Origin: Capitella teleta
Taxonomy: Eukaryota > Annelida > Polychaeta > Capitellidae
DNA: 64,000 nt
Direction of reading: 5' to 3'
NCBI GenBank assembly: GCA_000328365.1
Contig: KB304598.1
Span: 543,715 to 607,714 of the forward strand
The translations under genes and the position numbers were made by a program. Shown here piece by piece: positions 50,001-60,413 of the stretch. The notes under the pieces were generated by a model, which saw only the letters and a list, made by a program, of their open reading frames with translations, did no database searches and was not told the DNA's origin. Within the stretch, counting starts at the first letter, position 1. Each line of letters starts with the position of its first letter.

Positions 50001-53000
50001 CTCTCTCTTCGCAGAGCCCCGAACTGAGCCTCAGCATGGAGGCTGGTCGGAATGGTCCTCGTGGTCCGATTGTGACCAAAACTGTGACGGCGGCATCCGC
50101 ACGAGACAGAGGTCTTGCATAAACCCTCCGCCGTTGTTCGGAGGAAACGATTGCAGCGGAAACGATGAGCAGTGGATGAGATGCAACAAGCACCCGTGTC
50201 CACGTCAGTACCCAGCTGTTTAACGTCGCAATCTCATATGTTTATAACAACTTGCAGAACTCCGCAAAGCCACCAGTTGGACTTCGTGGAGCAAATCCAA
50301 CGTCACCAGTCAGGGCTTTAACCAGGAGCGTTACCGTTTCGTGTGCAAGGCTCCAGTGGCGGACGTAGACGACATCGACGTTATCGTGCGACATGACAAG
50401 CAGTACTGCGACGGCAGCACGTGTGGTGCGCAAGAGCCAGGTACGGATAACACTAGCTGCATTCCCAGCTCAGATGAAAGCGCTTTGAGGGAAGCCTGCT
50501 TGAAATTCAAAAGCGTCAGGCAGACGCCAAAAATTAAAAACGAGAATCACATCATACAACAATCCATTCGTGAGAGGCGACACCATGAGATGAGCCAAGT
50601 GTTTTGTAAATGTAGAGACATTGGTCAGCTTAGGATATGCAGGAGGTGTGCCTCTGCAGCGAAGGCTCTCAGCACTGGCGGGTCTGCCAGAAACCAATGG
50701 CCATGAGCACTTGTAGAACTCTTAGCTATACTTCCTACAGCTGAACTAAAACATATCTAATTAGAAAATAATATCAATTACATCCCTGTGAGCCCCACTT
50801 TAACCCTAGTGCCAACATAATTATAACACTTGAAACATAACGTGCAATCTAATCGTACACTTCAAGCAAACGCATTTTCTCAATCGTGGAAAACATCTAG
50901 AAATCACTTGTTAATGTTACACGCTTTTTACATACAGTATTATTATTTTGTTGATTTCATTTAACATGTATTATTATGTAATGTATATAACATTAGTCGG
51001 CAATTGTTGAAGGGATAGTTGTTCAACACAGGACAGGGCAATGTCTCAAGCACTATTAAATTAGAGCAGAAGTAAAAACTGACAAATTATTGTGAAAGGT
51101 AGCATTTAAGTTATCAATACACGACGTCACTGTGATGTCAATATGACGTCATTGTGACTTCATTGTGACGTCATGTTAAAGTCATAACGATGGTTTTCAA
51201 CTGAGCTGCTTGATGTTGGGCTTGTTGTTTCGTGCTAATGTGAATATCAAACTGAATATTCGACTCGATATACAGTTTGATATAAAATAGACAAATAGAC
51301 TGTCTTATTTTGTCTATTTTAGATGTTTCTAACAACTTGACAATTCAATCTTAATGAATTCTTGTTCTAATCTGCAATCTGAAATTTGTACAGATTGATT
51401 TTTTTTTGGGTAGATTTCATTGAATTGGGCTTAAATGTGGTTTCTAAGTAGCTCATAGATAGTAAGGGGTTTTTTTATCGCTAAATTTGCCAATTTATTT
51501 TATTATTCATGGATTGCATGGGGCACTTTGGGGAGTCGAATTGTGAGTTGTTGAGAATTCTGTTGTTGAGATTCGTGGCATTCTGCGTTGTGCAAAGGGG
51601 TTGGTGAATACGTTTCGTCTATTATTGTGATTGATTATTTCGAGTGTATTCTGTTCAATGTCGCCTTTTGTGAATTCTGGGATTCGGGCTGTTGATACAA
51701 CTAAAATATAAAAACACTCTCTGTTTTCGCTCCTCAACTCTCTACGCTTCTTTACTTTCGTTCTTTCTCTTTTATCCTTTTCGTAACTCTATTATATTTT
51801 TTTTCTGAAATAATTAACTGCCATATAACATGATTTTCAGTTCTCTTAATTTAGTAATTAACCATTTCTCAGTTCAGGTAATCACTTGCATGGCATCTGC
51901 CCAGAACCAACAAAAGAGAAAGTATTATTGATTATAACCAATTATTAATTAATAATCTTAAAGCCCCAAATCCCAGAATGATTAATCATTTTGTTAATCA
52001 TTTGTGGCTTTTTTTTATCTGCTGAAGCATGTTTATTTTTCTAATTGTCTTTTTTTTTTTAATCTGCATAATTATATTTCTTTCCTTTTTTTTTTGTCTC
52101 TTTACTTTTTTTTTCTTGTGAAAAGAAAAATACAAAATAAAATTCCTTGAAATTTAGTAAGACATTCTTTTAGTTCTTCTGTCAGTCAAAAAAAAAAAAA
52201 TCCCAGAATTCACAAAAGGTGGTAACTGAAAATGATTGGATCTAAATCTGGAGCTATCTGGCAATGACAGGACACGAATCTTCATCCGGTCAATGGTCAA
52301 AGTGGTCATCTTGGACCCAGTGTGACCGCATCTGTGACGGAGGTCAGCAATACAGAGAGAGAATATGCGAGGGTGGCGAGGGGGAGTGGCGCCAGTGTAT
52401 TGGGCATGGTCGCGAGGTGAGGCTATGCAACCAGCAGTCTTGCGAAGGTAAGGTCACTGCTTGATACGCGCCTTGATTACCTGCCGTTTCCTTCCAGGTG
52501 AATGGTCTTGCTGGGGAGAGTTCAGCCAGTGCTCAGTTACATGCGGAGTTGGGCTGAAATGGCGAAGGAGAAATTGCGTCTCGAGCAAACCCGGCGGTCA
52601 CTACAGCATTCCATGCACGGGTCGTGATTACGATGAGAGCCAGTGCATCATGGCAGCCTGCGTCAATAGTGACACCAGCAGCTGTGAGTACAACCTGCGT
52701 AATTACCTGCTGCAATTTGACGGCTGGTCCCCCCCCCTCAGCTGCAGCAGCTTCTTCAAATTCCGCTTACGGCTGGGACCAATGGTCCGAGTGGTCGCCT
52801 TGCACTGCGGAGGGCAACAACCTTCAGCAACGGCACCGCTCCTGCCTGCTATCCCCGTTCCCTGGCTCAGACCAGTGCCGAGGCTCTACTGTAGAAGCTA
52901 GACCGTGCAGTCACAATAACCTCATATGTGAGTCCATTGTCCTTGTATATCAACGGTTGAATATATCTTTCTCCACAGCCGCCTTTTCTGGTGAAGTGAA

Positions 53001-53364
53001 AATGGCGAGTGATCAGCACTGCATCGAGGTGTACCTGTTGGTCATCGTCGGCATCATTGGCTTCATCCTGGGAGGCATCATCTGTGTCGGATTCTACTTT
53101 TTTTTCCACCGGCGACAGCTTGAGATGCAGGAGCAGCGCTTTGAGACCTTACCGCGCTGTAACGTCAAGCAGAATGTATACATGCGACCAGAAGATGCTC
53201 GCTCTGACTTGTCGATGACTATTAACAAGTTTGACACGCTCTCCAAAGTGAAGAACAATAATCAATCGCTGACGGTTGAAGAGGCCACTCTGAAGCGCAA
53301 TCAAATTCTGAGGACGAACTCCATGCGCACGAACTTGACGCTTGTGGACAACGAGTACACGTAA
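35023..53364 (+). CDS. SEMA5: Semaphorin-5, complete, 20 coding exons
   Basis: A transmembrane axon-guidance ligand and receptor of the semaphorin-5 class. Coding exons: 35023-35119, 43920-44025, 44086-44194, 44316-44414, 47633-47846, 47903-47991, 48053-48085, 48138-48304, 48363-48498, 48549-48703, 48764-49096, 49152-49285, 49570-49728, 49779-49949, 50015-50203, 50258-50440, 52271-52447, 52498-52683, 52742-52927 and 52979-53364. Every phase matches, and the sum is 3309 nt or 1102 residues (human SEMA5A has 1074). The order is signal peptide (about 1-22), sema domain, PSI domain (about 513-557), seven TSP1 repeats (558-974), transmembrane helix (about 993-1017) and an 85-residue tail. The strong acceptor ending at 34911 shows that the leader is spliced, either to an upstream exon or by trans-splicing. 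The two long introns are 8.8 kb and 3.2 kb; six others are 50-60 bp. No frame damage is seen. Confidence 0.95.
37849..37895. repeat. (GT)n microsatellite
   Basis: GT repeats with two GC interruptions, in intron 1 of semaphorin-5. Confidence 0.95.
42578..42657. repeat. Purine-rich (GAR)n tract
   Basis: About 80 bp of nearly pure GGA/GAA/GAG on the plus strand, a mirror-like purine tract that can form triplex DNA. It yields a false poly-Ser frame on the minus strand. Confidence 0.85.
44222..44247. repeat. Poly-A tract of 26 bases
   Basis: Simple A run in semaphorin-5 intron 3, close to the exon 3 donor. Confidence 0.9.
44831..45022 (+). CDS. Candidate small N-myristoylated protein nested in semaphorin-5 intron 4
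   Basis: A 63-codon ATG-to-TGA frame on the same strand as the host gene, starting CAAAATGG, a fair Kozak context. The protein begins MGSAISSR: Gly2 with Ser6 fits the N-myristoyltransferase consensus. The rest is hydrophilic, rich in Ala, Glu, Arg and Lys, and looks helical (VAREARELVK onward). An AATAAA signal lies at 45411-45416, which would give a 3' untranslated region of about 400 bp. Codon use is GC-richer than the surrounding intron. No homologue is recognised. It may be an independent nested gene, a fragment of a retrocopy, or chance. Confidence 0.35.
   Translation: MGSAISSRTSDVKPQHLAATNSANHLCVAREARELVKTNDARAKTAEQQPKNGRVLKEAGSAV
45411..45416 (+). terminator. AATAAA signal in semaphorin-5 intron 4
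   Basis: AATAAA downstream of the nested frame. It could serve that frame or cause premature polyadenylation of the semaphorin transcript; alone it is weak evidence. Confidence 0.3.
49570..52927 (+). other. Semaphorin-5 exons 13-19: seven thrombospondin type-1 repeats
   Basis: Each exon carries one TSP1 repeat and each is bounded by phase-1 introns on both sides, so any exon could be skipped or duplicated without loss of frame. WxxW motifs, sites of C-mannosylation in other TSP1 proteins, occur in most repeats (for example WSAWSDW, WTEWSDW, WSEWSSW, WSKWSSW). The fourth repeat (50258-50440) is divergent, with WTSW but few of the usual Cys, as in vertebrate and fly semaphorin-5. Repeats of this class bind glycosaminoglycans in SEMA5A. 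Confidence 0.92.
51122..51173. promoter_or_regulatory. Five CRE/ATF-like octamers at 11-bp spacing
   Basis: Octamers start at 51122 (CGACGTCA), 51133 (TGATGTCA), 51144 (TGACGTCA), 51155 (TGACTTCA) and 51166 (TGACGTCA). Two are perfect palindromic CRE sites and three differ by one base. The spacing is exactly 11 bp, about one helical turn, so all sites face the same side of the DNA. It lies in the 1.8-kb intron 16 of semaphorin-5. It may be a CREB/ATF-bound enhancer or a small minisatellite that happens to contain the motif. Confidence 0.5.
52979..53364 (+). other. Semaphorin-5 exon 20: transmembrane and cytoplasmic part
   Basis: The exon starts with a short stalk, then a hydrophobic span rich in Ile, Val and Gly (about 993-1017), followed by HRR as a stop-transfer signal. 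The tail includes INKFDTLSKV, which resembles the INKLDKYDSV region of SEMA5A, and ends LTLVDNEYT. Confidence 0.9.
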
Positions 53365-53590
53365 CGTGCTCTTGTATGCTCATATACATGATATATACTA
53401 CCAGCACTTCTCATTCAATACTAACTGGCGTCATCTTTCCAACGTGACGCCTAACTCGCCGGCGTCATCAGCTGATGACAAACGATTCTTCATCAGACCA
53501 ACCCGCAAAGTCGTGCAGTCAAGCCCCAGAACTCTGCATGCATGCTTCCGAGATCTCTGATGACAGACAGCAATGGGACCACCTGACCCA

Positions 53591-53632
53591 ATCCCGTACG
53601 TCCTTGACCCAATTTCGTACGTCCTTGACCCA
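53591..53632. repeat. Two-copy 21-bp tandem repeat in the semaphorin-5 3' UTR
   Basis: Two adjacent copies of a 21-bp unit with core CGTACGTCCTTGACCCA, differing at two positions. It lies about 230 bp after the stop codon. Confidence 0.85.
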
Positions 53633-53936
53633 TTTTTGTTGCACAAACTGTGGCAAGAGAGTGTAGTTTTGTAGATGATGTGTTGTGTGAGATGTTGGAT
53701 GTCTTTCGAGTGGTGCTAAGCTTGCGTATGACCGTGTGCAGAAGTTAGTCGATTTCAAGAGTCGTGAGAGCATCGAAGCTCCCGCGTCGGACCAAGCAGT
53801 CAGCTTTTAGCCAGCGAGTAACGCTTCTGATAGCAGTCTTACTAATTATATGCTCGACCAGAACAAGAGTGGGAAATTCGCTCGCAAATTAACTCCGTGG
53901 GAATTCCACAAACGATTTGGTGAGAAAATGTCCTGA

Positions 53937-53942
53937 AATAAA
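53937..53942 (+). terminator. Polyadenylation signal of semaphorin-5
   Basis: AATAAA followed by a GT-rich stretch (GTTTGTTTGTTGTGTG), the expected layout for cleavage and polyadenylation. The 3' untranslated region would be about 600 bp. Confidence 0.75.
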
Positions 53943-53959
53943 GTTTGTTTGTTGTGTGC

Positions 53960-55967
53960 CATGTTTTAACAGAAATGTGTCATTCTCATAATGTGTCATT
54001 CGTTTATTAATTATAATTACCCAGCAGTATTTGTCACCGTTGCGTAATAGTGTCCCATAATAAAATATATTTTTTTGAGATTTCATTCGTATCACACTTC
54101 AATTGTATCCATGGTAAACTCGAAGGTCGGAACTTCTACTGGCTGCTTGTTTCCTACAAAATGAAACCAGTAAGTCCTCCTGTCATTCTAGTACAGTACG
54201 TGCCAACATTTTGTATACTGTAGCAGTTTTAATTGTTAAGAGTGAAAGTTTTGTCCCTCCATACAATAAACTGCCAATGACATCCCTCTCCAACGAAATG
54301 AAACGTAAGTTTTGTATGACGAATAAAAGAAATATATCTTGAGTTCATTTGTCTTTCATTAGAAATCTGACGATTCTTAACCGAAGCAAAACCTATAAAT
54401 GTCATTCGTTTGCGATATGAATTTGATAAAATGACAGTTGATTAGACGCTGAGACAACTCAACCATGGACCGAAGACAAACCATGTCCATGGCTATACAC
54501 ACCCTGAGTAGTGACGTAGGCAGTTTATTCTCCGACCGAGGTCAGCAGTGGCTGGGTACTGCCTGTGGCGAGCATCACTTCGGCTGCGTTGGGTGAAAGA
54601 CTCGAAGAGTGTTTCACTGGTAGCTGCTATATTATATGTGCTGTGAACAGCGAAGAAGGGTGTAAGTTTTACTGAAATTTATAATTATGTTCTGAGTTCT
54701 ATGTTGAGCCGTTATGATGGTGCGATGAAGTGCCTAAAGGAGCCAATCAGAAATACTCTATACAATGTTGCATGAATTGATCGCACAGAGAAAAAGCCGC
54801 TCGAAGTTCGCTGAATTCATAACGCATTGATTAAAGAGAAAATTTATTTCCGGTTGATAGAATTTACATTCAATGACATTGACAATGAACACCTCAATGT
54901 TGTGTGTATATTATTTTAAGGAAAAACAAACACAGTGAGATCATATTATTCGTGCATGAGGCGAAAAAAAAGTATTATATTTTCAGGGATTCATACAGTG
55001 GTAAATAAGATGTAGAATACTTGCCTTATAGGAGTATTTGCTCGTGGCATGAAAGACAATATGCCCACCTAGTGAGTATTGGTGAGTATTAACGTCAAAA
55101 CAGTATATTCCTCAGAACATTATTCTTTCACAGATCATGAGATCTTAGCAAATTTCCTGGGACTGATCGACCGCTCCATTACAATGTAGCATACCAAATC
55201 TCAAAAACTAATTGCTTCAGGCAATAATTATTGAATTTGATCCGAAATGAAATGTGATGTTACCTTTTCCAATTGTAGTTACCAGGAAAATAAAGCCAGA
55301 AAACTCCTGCTCTGCAAGTTAGTTTATCGGAATACTGGATGCCAAAAAAAAAAAACAAAAACAAAAACAAAAAAACAAAAAAAAATAAAACAGAAAAAAA
55401 CTTTTCTCCTTGCCATCCAGTCCCATGAAGAAGAGAAAATAATTTGTTCACACCTATTTTTTACTTTATATTTCTAATCAATTTATTATTATTATTTTCG
55501 GTTTTTTTTAGGGGCAAAAGATTTCATTTATTTTAAAGACTTTTTTATCTGCAAATCTTGTTCTCATGGCTTTTCCCTTCCATGAGTATTTTCAACTGTT
55601 CTATTATATTGAAATATTCGTGGTGAAATACAACTTTCTGAGTGAGCTGCAACATATCACACTGGAGTTCCTTAGTTTACCTTTCTTCACTATCCACTTC
55701 TGGGTGATTGGATTTATGAGATTTTGTATTGACAATTTTAGAAGTCATTTGATCACATTAAATCATTTAATGACAATTAATTGCTTTCCTTTCCCAAAGC
55801 GAATAGTGTCCATGAAGCTCAGAGAATTGAATTTCAATTATATTGAAATGGTTGATGATAGAATCAGCTACAGCAAAACAATAAATAATTATTATAGACT
55901 ACAAATGATATAGAGTGTTGTACTAGAATTTTAAATTAAAGTGTTATAATTTAATGTAATAAAACCT
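53960..55967. other. Intergenic DNA downstream of semaphorin-5
   Basis: Mostly AT-rich without a supported gene. A 43-codon frame at 54465-54596 has a good start context (CAACCATGG) and a fairly GC-rich body, but no recognised domain. A 115-codon plus-strand frame at 55566-55913 is rich in Phe, Ile and Tyr and probably reflects composition. Confidence 0.4.
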
Positions 55968-56315
55968 TTAAATAATCTTGATTGCATGCATCAGAGTTTG
56001 CTGTTCTCTTGAAATCGCTATTTGCTGTTTCAAAATTATCTTCAATGTATCAATTTCAGCAGAAGAGAGCTGAATCAGCTGATTCTTAACGATCTCGTCG
56101 TACTTTGGCTCCACATCTTCGCTAAAAAAATCATCAATTACTTTATCTAAAGGTTTTGGATTTATGTCACTGATAATTCTCACATTGCTGAAATATATCG
56201 GGCAATATGTTGTCGCTGTCGATCTCGATCTATGCTTCAAGCCTGGATTATTGATAACCGGAAGTATTTTGTCGCTTTGAATCTCGTCCCTATGCATAAC
56301 GAACTTCGGCAACAT
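55968..56315 (-). CDS. Unrecognised 115-residue protein
   Basis: A single minus-strand frame from an ATG at 56315 to a TAA, with balanced, soluble-protein composition unusual for chance frames in this DNA. It starts MLPKFVMHRDEI; the middle has a basic patch (LKHRSRS), then a Pro- and Asp-rich acidic part (INPKPLDKVIDDFFSEDVEP). The end looks helical and possibly coiled-coil (LSSAEIDTLKIILKQQ and on to EQQTLMHAIKII). There is no signal peptide or membrane span and no family is recognised. The frame stays open for seven codons above the ATG. It may be an intronless gene, a last exon or part of a mobile element. Confidence 0.4.
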   Translation of the reverse strand: MLPKFVMHRDEIQSDKILPVINNPGLKHRSRSTATTYCPIYFSNVRIISDINPKPLDKVIDDFFSEDVEPKYDEIVKNQLIQLSSAEIDTLKIILKQQIAISREQQTLMHAIKII

Positions 56316-56336
56316 TACACCAACGTGAGCGATCAA

Positions 56337-57731
56337 TCCGTTCTATAAACTATAAAGTATCTCTGAGCTGACTTTCGGCGCCACCCTGCGAAAACTTCAA
56401 AGCCGTGTTTTGCTGAAAGTTATTTTCAATGCGGGTTTGTTGTAACTATAAATCGGACCTCGAATTCCAAACTCCAACAGTCGCTAAACCGTGTCAAGTA
56501 AAGAAAAAGTATTAAAATCTTTAATTCACACATATATAATACATGCATGTTTTGAAAATAATTATATGCTCGGATTACTAGTATTTTCTTGGCAGCTAAT
56601 ACTCTAAATTTCTTGACTTTGACAAACGTTGAGAGGTGTTTCTAGCATATAATTACTTCATCAAATCCGTGATTGTTTTTAATAATACTAGTATTAGTGC
56701 TAATACTAATATTGTCCTCTCGCTGTAATAAAGGTTGGTTTTTTCTTGCTTTGTTATTGTTGTGTTGGTTGAGGTTTATTTGTTTTAATTGTTTTAATTG
56801 TTTTGTGTTTTTTTTTTTTTTTTTTTTTGTTCTTTTGTTCTTTTTTTCACAACACGGAGTATGCCGTCAGAACGGGCATTGCATGTACAGCTGCTGAAAA
56901 CGAAGTACGGGCTTTGCGTATACAGCTGCTGTAATAATTACCTTCACTATATTGTTTAATGCCTCTTTATTACTATTTACAAAATGATAAAAGAAGAAAG
57001 AAAAACACCGGGCTAATCTACTTTGGAGGATGCCATTATGGATCTTGATTTTCTCGCTACGATTGAGTGACTAGGGTTGCAACCAAACAGATATGGCACT
57101 GACTAGCCTGATTTGCACGCCTCAGACACAAATCACATCACTATAATTATTTAGCCAACTCGTCAGCTGTGGGATCCTCAATCACAGCTATAACGGACCC
57201 ATCGTATTAGCAACTGGAAACAAGTATTTGGCGTCTAAACCCGTGTGAATTGGGGAACACGCTATAAATCATGTATTGAAATCATACATTGCGTACCCCA
57301 TACATGACTCACATTTGCCTTGGTCTTCTCGACCGATCTCGTTTTCTCTTCAGCCTGAAAATTCTAAACTTCAGTCCATCTACGTTTCATTTCCCAATTC
57401 CGGACATATCCTCTACCAAATAATCTAATTCTTCATCTTACATGCCACCCACGCACTATTTTATTATTAAAATAATATGCACACACTTAACCTGTCAAGA
57501 TACATTATTCAATAATGTATACATTATTCAATAATGAAGACATTATTCAATAAAGAATTCTATTGACAAGAAAATAAGAAACATTTCCAGACAATCGACC
57601 AACTACTCAGGAAAAAGCGAGAAACTCTGCAATCGATGAGCAACAATTTGAAATAATACCACTTTTCCTCAATCACTATGGTAACCATACGAAGAGCAAC
57701 ACGTCAGCGCATAATATTGATTGTTATAATG
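56337..57731. other. Intergenic DNA before the FAMeT-like gene
   Basis: Contains a T run at 56808-56828 and three tandem copies of a 19-bp unit at 57502-57558. Otherwise nothing recognised. Confidence 0.45.
57502..57558. repeat. Three-copy 19-bp tandem repeat
   Basis: ACATTATTCAATAA occurs at 57502, 57521 and 57540, at exact 19-bp spacing. The array sits between short inverted flanks (TGTCAA at left, TTGACA at right). It lies about 170-230 bp upstream of the TATA box of the next gene. Confidence 0.8.
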
Positions 57732-57738
57732 TATAAAA
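57732..57738 (+). promoter_or_regulatory. TATA box with matching initiator
   Basis: TATAAAA followed about 29 bp later by TTCAGTTT (57760-57767), which fits the TCA-K-TY initiator. This predicts a 5' leader of about 38 bases before the ATG at 57800. Confidence 0.7.
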
Positions 57739-57799
57739 ACCAAACCTCTCATTCTCGTCTTCAGTTTCAAGTTCTCAACTGGAAACTAAGCGAACAGCC

Positions 57800-59020
57800 A
57801 TGAACACCTTTCTGGTCTTAACGCTTGCTCTGCTTGCAGACTTCACCATGGGTAAGTTTGTTTTCTTCTTATGGAATTCAACATTAAATCAAAGGCATCT
57901 ATTAAGTATTATCTGCAGGTGACGTGCAAATGTGTTTCATGATGGAAACGCAAAATAATGCTGAAGACGGGGTGGAAATTGTCAACCACTATCCTAACGC
58001 CGATCAGTTGTATATTGGGGTCAAGGCCTGCAGCGCGATCGAAATAAAACTATTTTTTGGTTTGGAGTGCGAATTTCACATACGCTTGGGCCTTGGCGAT
58101 ACCACCTCAATCACCGGTGGAAAACTCAGGTTAGTTAAATCTGTATTTTGAAGTATGAAACTCAGTGTTCATTAATTATTACAGCAAAAAATGTATTAGT
58201 CCGGATCAGGAATATTACGGCATAGGTCCTGACTATGAAGATATATGGGTGGATGATGAGTTGAGATTGCTTGATTGCAATGCGATGAGATATTTCTGGG
58301 TTGAGTGGAGTAGCGAAAGTCTGTCTTTTGGCCAAGGATTACAAGTGGGCAGTGAAACCTTGGCGACATACAACGGAGCAGAGGCACAAATATATCTAAA
58401 TGCCAAACTCATTTCTTATGGTCCTGCTGAAATTGAAAACCAGTGTGGTGGGTAGACATTTATATCTTCATTCAGTGTATATAATAGATACATTATGCTT
58501 GCTTGCTTGCTTCTATTACATAATGATAACATTTGTTGATCCTTTTATACATTGTTAACGTGTGTGTCTGTGATCAGTGAGAATATTTTACTCAGCATAG
58601 TCTGTTTTTGTTTTGTTTGTTTTTTTTTTTTGGAGTGCATGACGTGTACACGCATTACACAATTTGGTACCTAGAAATACCAACAATTTGGGTAGGTATC
58701 GAATGCTATCGATTGCAGATAATAACGTTAATTTTTCATGTAGCAAAAGCAATTATAATACCGCATTATCATTTTGTGATTTGTTTTGAATGTGAGTCTG
58801 TGATTTTTGAAGTTATCAATCTGAATTATCGGTACCTGCATAGTTATTCGAGGTGAGTTTATTTTATTTCTTGTTTTCTTCTTTGAAATTGTTAACCATA
58901 GAATGCGAGTATATAGGGAGTATACATTCCATTTTCACTAACTTTTTTTTCTATTAAAGGGTTTATAACGTACTCGCAGCAACCTCTGGCCACTGGCATT
59001 GTGCCTTACTCAAACGTTAA
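57800..59020 (+). CDS. Secreted protein with farnesoic-acid-methyltransferase-like and PAN-like domains
   Basis: Exons 57800-57851, 57919-58129 and 58185-58447 join in phase and encode a signal peptide (MNTFLVLTLALLADFTMG) and a FAMeT-like domain (Pfam Methyltransf_FA type). Diagnostic pieces are IGVKACSAIEIKL, IRLGLGDTTSITGGK and YFWVEWSSESLSFGQGLQVG. Despite the name, the family is mostly extracellular and no enzyme role should be assumed. A fourth exon (58719-58852) and a fifth (58960 to a stop at 59018-59020) fit a short PAN/apple-like Cys module (FSCSKSNYN, ALSFCDLF, then FECESVIFEV, and HWHCALL at the end). Within exon 4, near 58788-58792, the frame is off by one base at a run of four T. 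Without exon 4, exon 3 joins exon 5 in another frame (stop about 59090); without that splice, exon 3 reads to a TAG at 58453. The N-terminal half is firm; the C-terminal model is tentative. Confidence 0.7.
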
Positions 59021-60413
59021 TTGTCTGGAGCCTCAACATTTCAACTCAATTGAAGTCCATGCATCGGTTGATATATCATGATGTGTCCTTGAAATCTGCT
59101 CCAATTGCCACAGAATGTGCGGTACGACAAGGTCAGACCATGGCAGTAGGCTGGAATATGTTAATGAATGGTTGAATATGCAATAGAGTATAATACGATG
59201 AGTTTGACTAGAAGAAGAATGCTGATTTTGACGCATTCTAAGCGACACTAAGCAGCTGATTAATGATAAGCTGTACCCTCACCGAGTTTTATTTCTCAAA
59301 TTTAATAAGCATAAATTACATTTAGTAGAGCTTTGGAATCCGATTAACACAAAAATAAATAGATCTCATTTCCGCACTTTCTATTAATTTTGAATAATGC
59401 TCAATTTGGCTCATTGTTAATAGGGCAATTATGATTGAAGTTGAATTTTTCTTCAATACATGTTTTGCAGAAAAATAAGAGCTGCTCTTATCGCACGTGT
59501 ATGTGCGTATAATTATTTGCGAATATCACTCAAATGGATCGTAAAAGCACTGCCAATGTATGAGGCACTCCTGAGCAGAATCTGATTGATTTGCGATTAA
59601 GGATATTAATAATTCAATGACCTTTGCTTAAATTTTACATTTCTAACCGCCTGTATTTCGTTTATTTCCCTCTGACTTCACAATACTTGTTTATTGGTCC
59701 CATCAATTATTGTTCCGGGGAGGCCCAGGCACTTCCTCCCGCTGCCCTGTTTGTGTGAAGTTATTCCTAAATTCAACCCGACAATTATCATAAATTAATT
59801 CAGTTGAAGCCTGAATTCAGGCTTTGTTCAGCAGAGCTTCCACGTTATTAATGAGATCCCACTAAAATTTGCACTTGATGATTTTGATCATTGATCGCAT
59901 TCAAAGGAATCTCAAACAGCGGTTTCTGAAGAAATTATAATCCATCATTGAAATATCTGTCATGAAAATCTGCTATCGAAGTCAATGCATAAAACCAAAC
60001 CGATCTTGCTCGATATTGACGATAATCGTTCTTCAGATATTTGCTTTATTCAATAATCCATCATTTCAGACGGAGCACTTTACTAAGAATTTCTTTCAAA
60101 TCTTAGAAGCAGGCTCATGTAGTATTCACAATCCATCACCTCCGGCGAATATTTCATGACCAGTTTTCTCTCTAGTAAATTCCAAAACAGTTTTATAAGT
60201 ATCATTTCGTGGGTTCTTTTTCATATCAATAACGCAATAGGACTCACACTGTGAAAGCATTTTTACACTATTGGGTTTTGTGAAAACTATACGAAGAGTT
60301 GTGCAATGTTTCCTAACAACCCCAAAACAAACAATGAATGGCAGTCTCGTGTCTTGGCAACCAGCGATGAACCTTAAAGAGACAGGTGCATCGTCCCCAT
60401 TTCAGTCGCCATC
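59021..60413. other. Intergenic DNA between FAMeT-like and LRR genes
   Basis: AT-rich, no coding sequence recognised. Just before the LRR start codon (60397-60404) the sequence CCATTTCAG looks like a splice acceptor, so the LRR leader may be spliced or trans-spliced; a TATA box is not evident. Confidence 0.4.

Noticed and set aside
55566-55913. 115-codon plus-strand frame rich in Phe, Ile and Tyr
   Set aside because: Composition matches translated AT-rich DNA; no domain, no convincing membrane topology.
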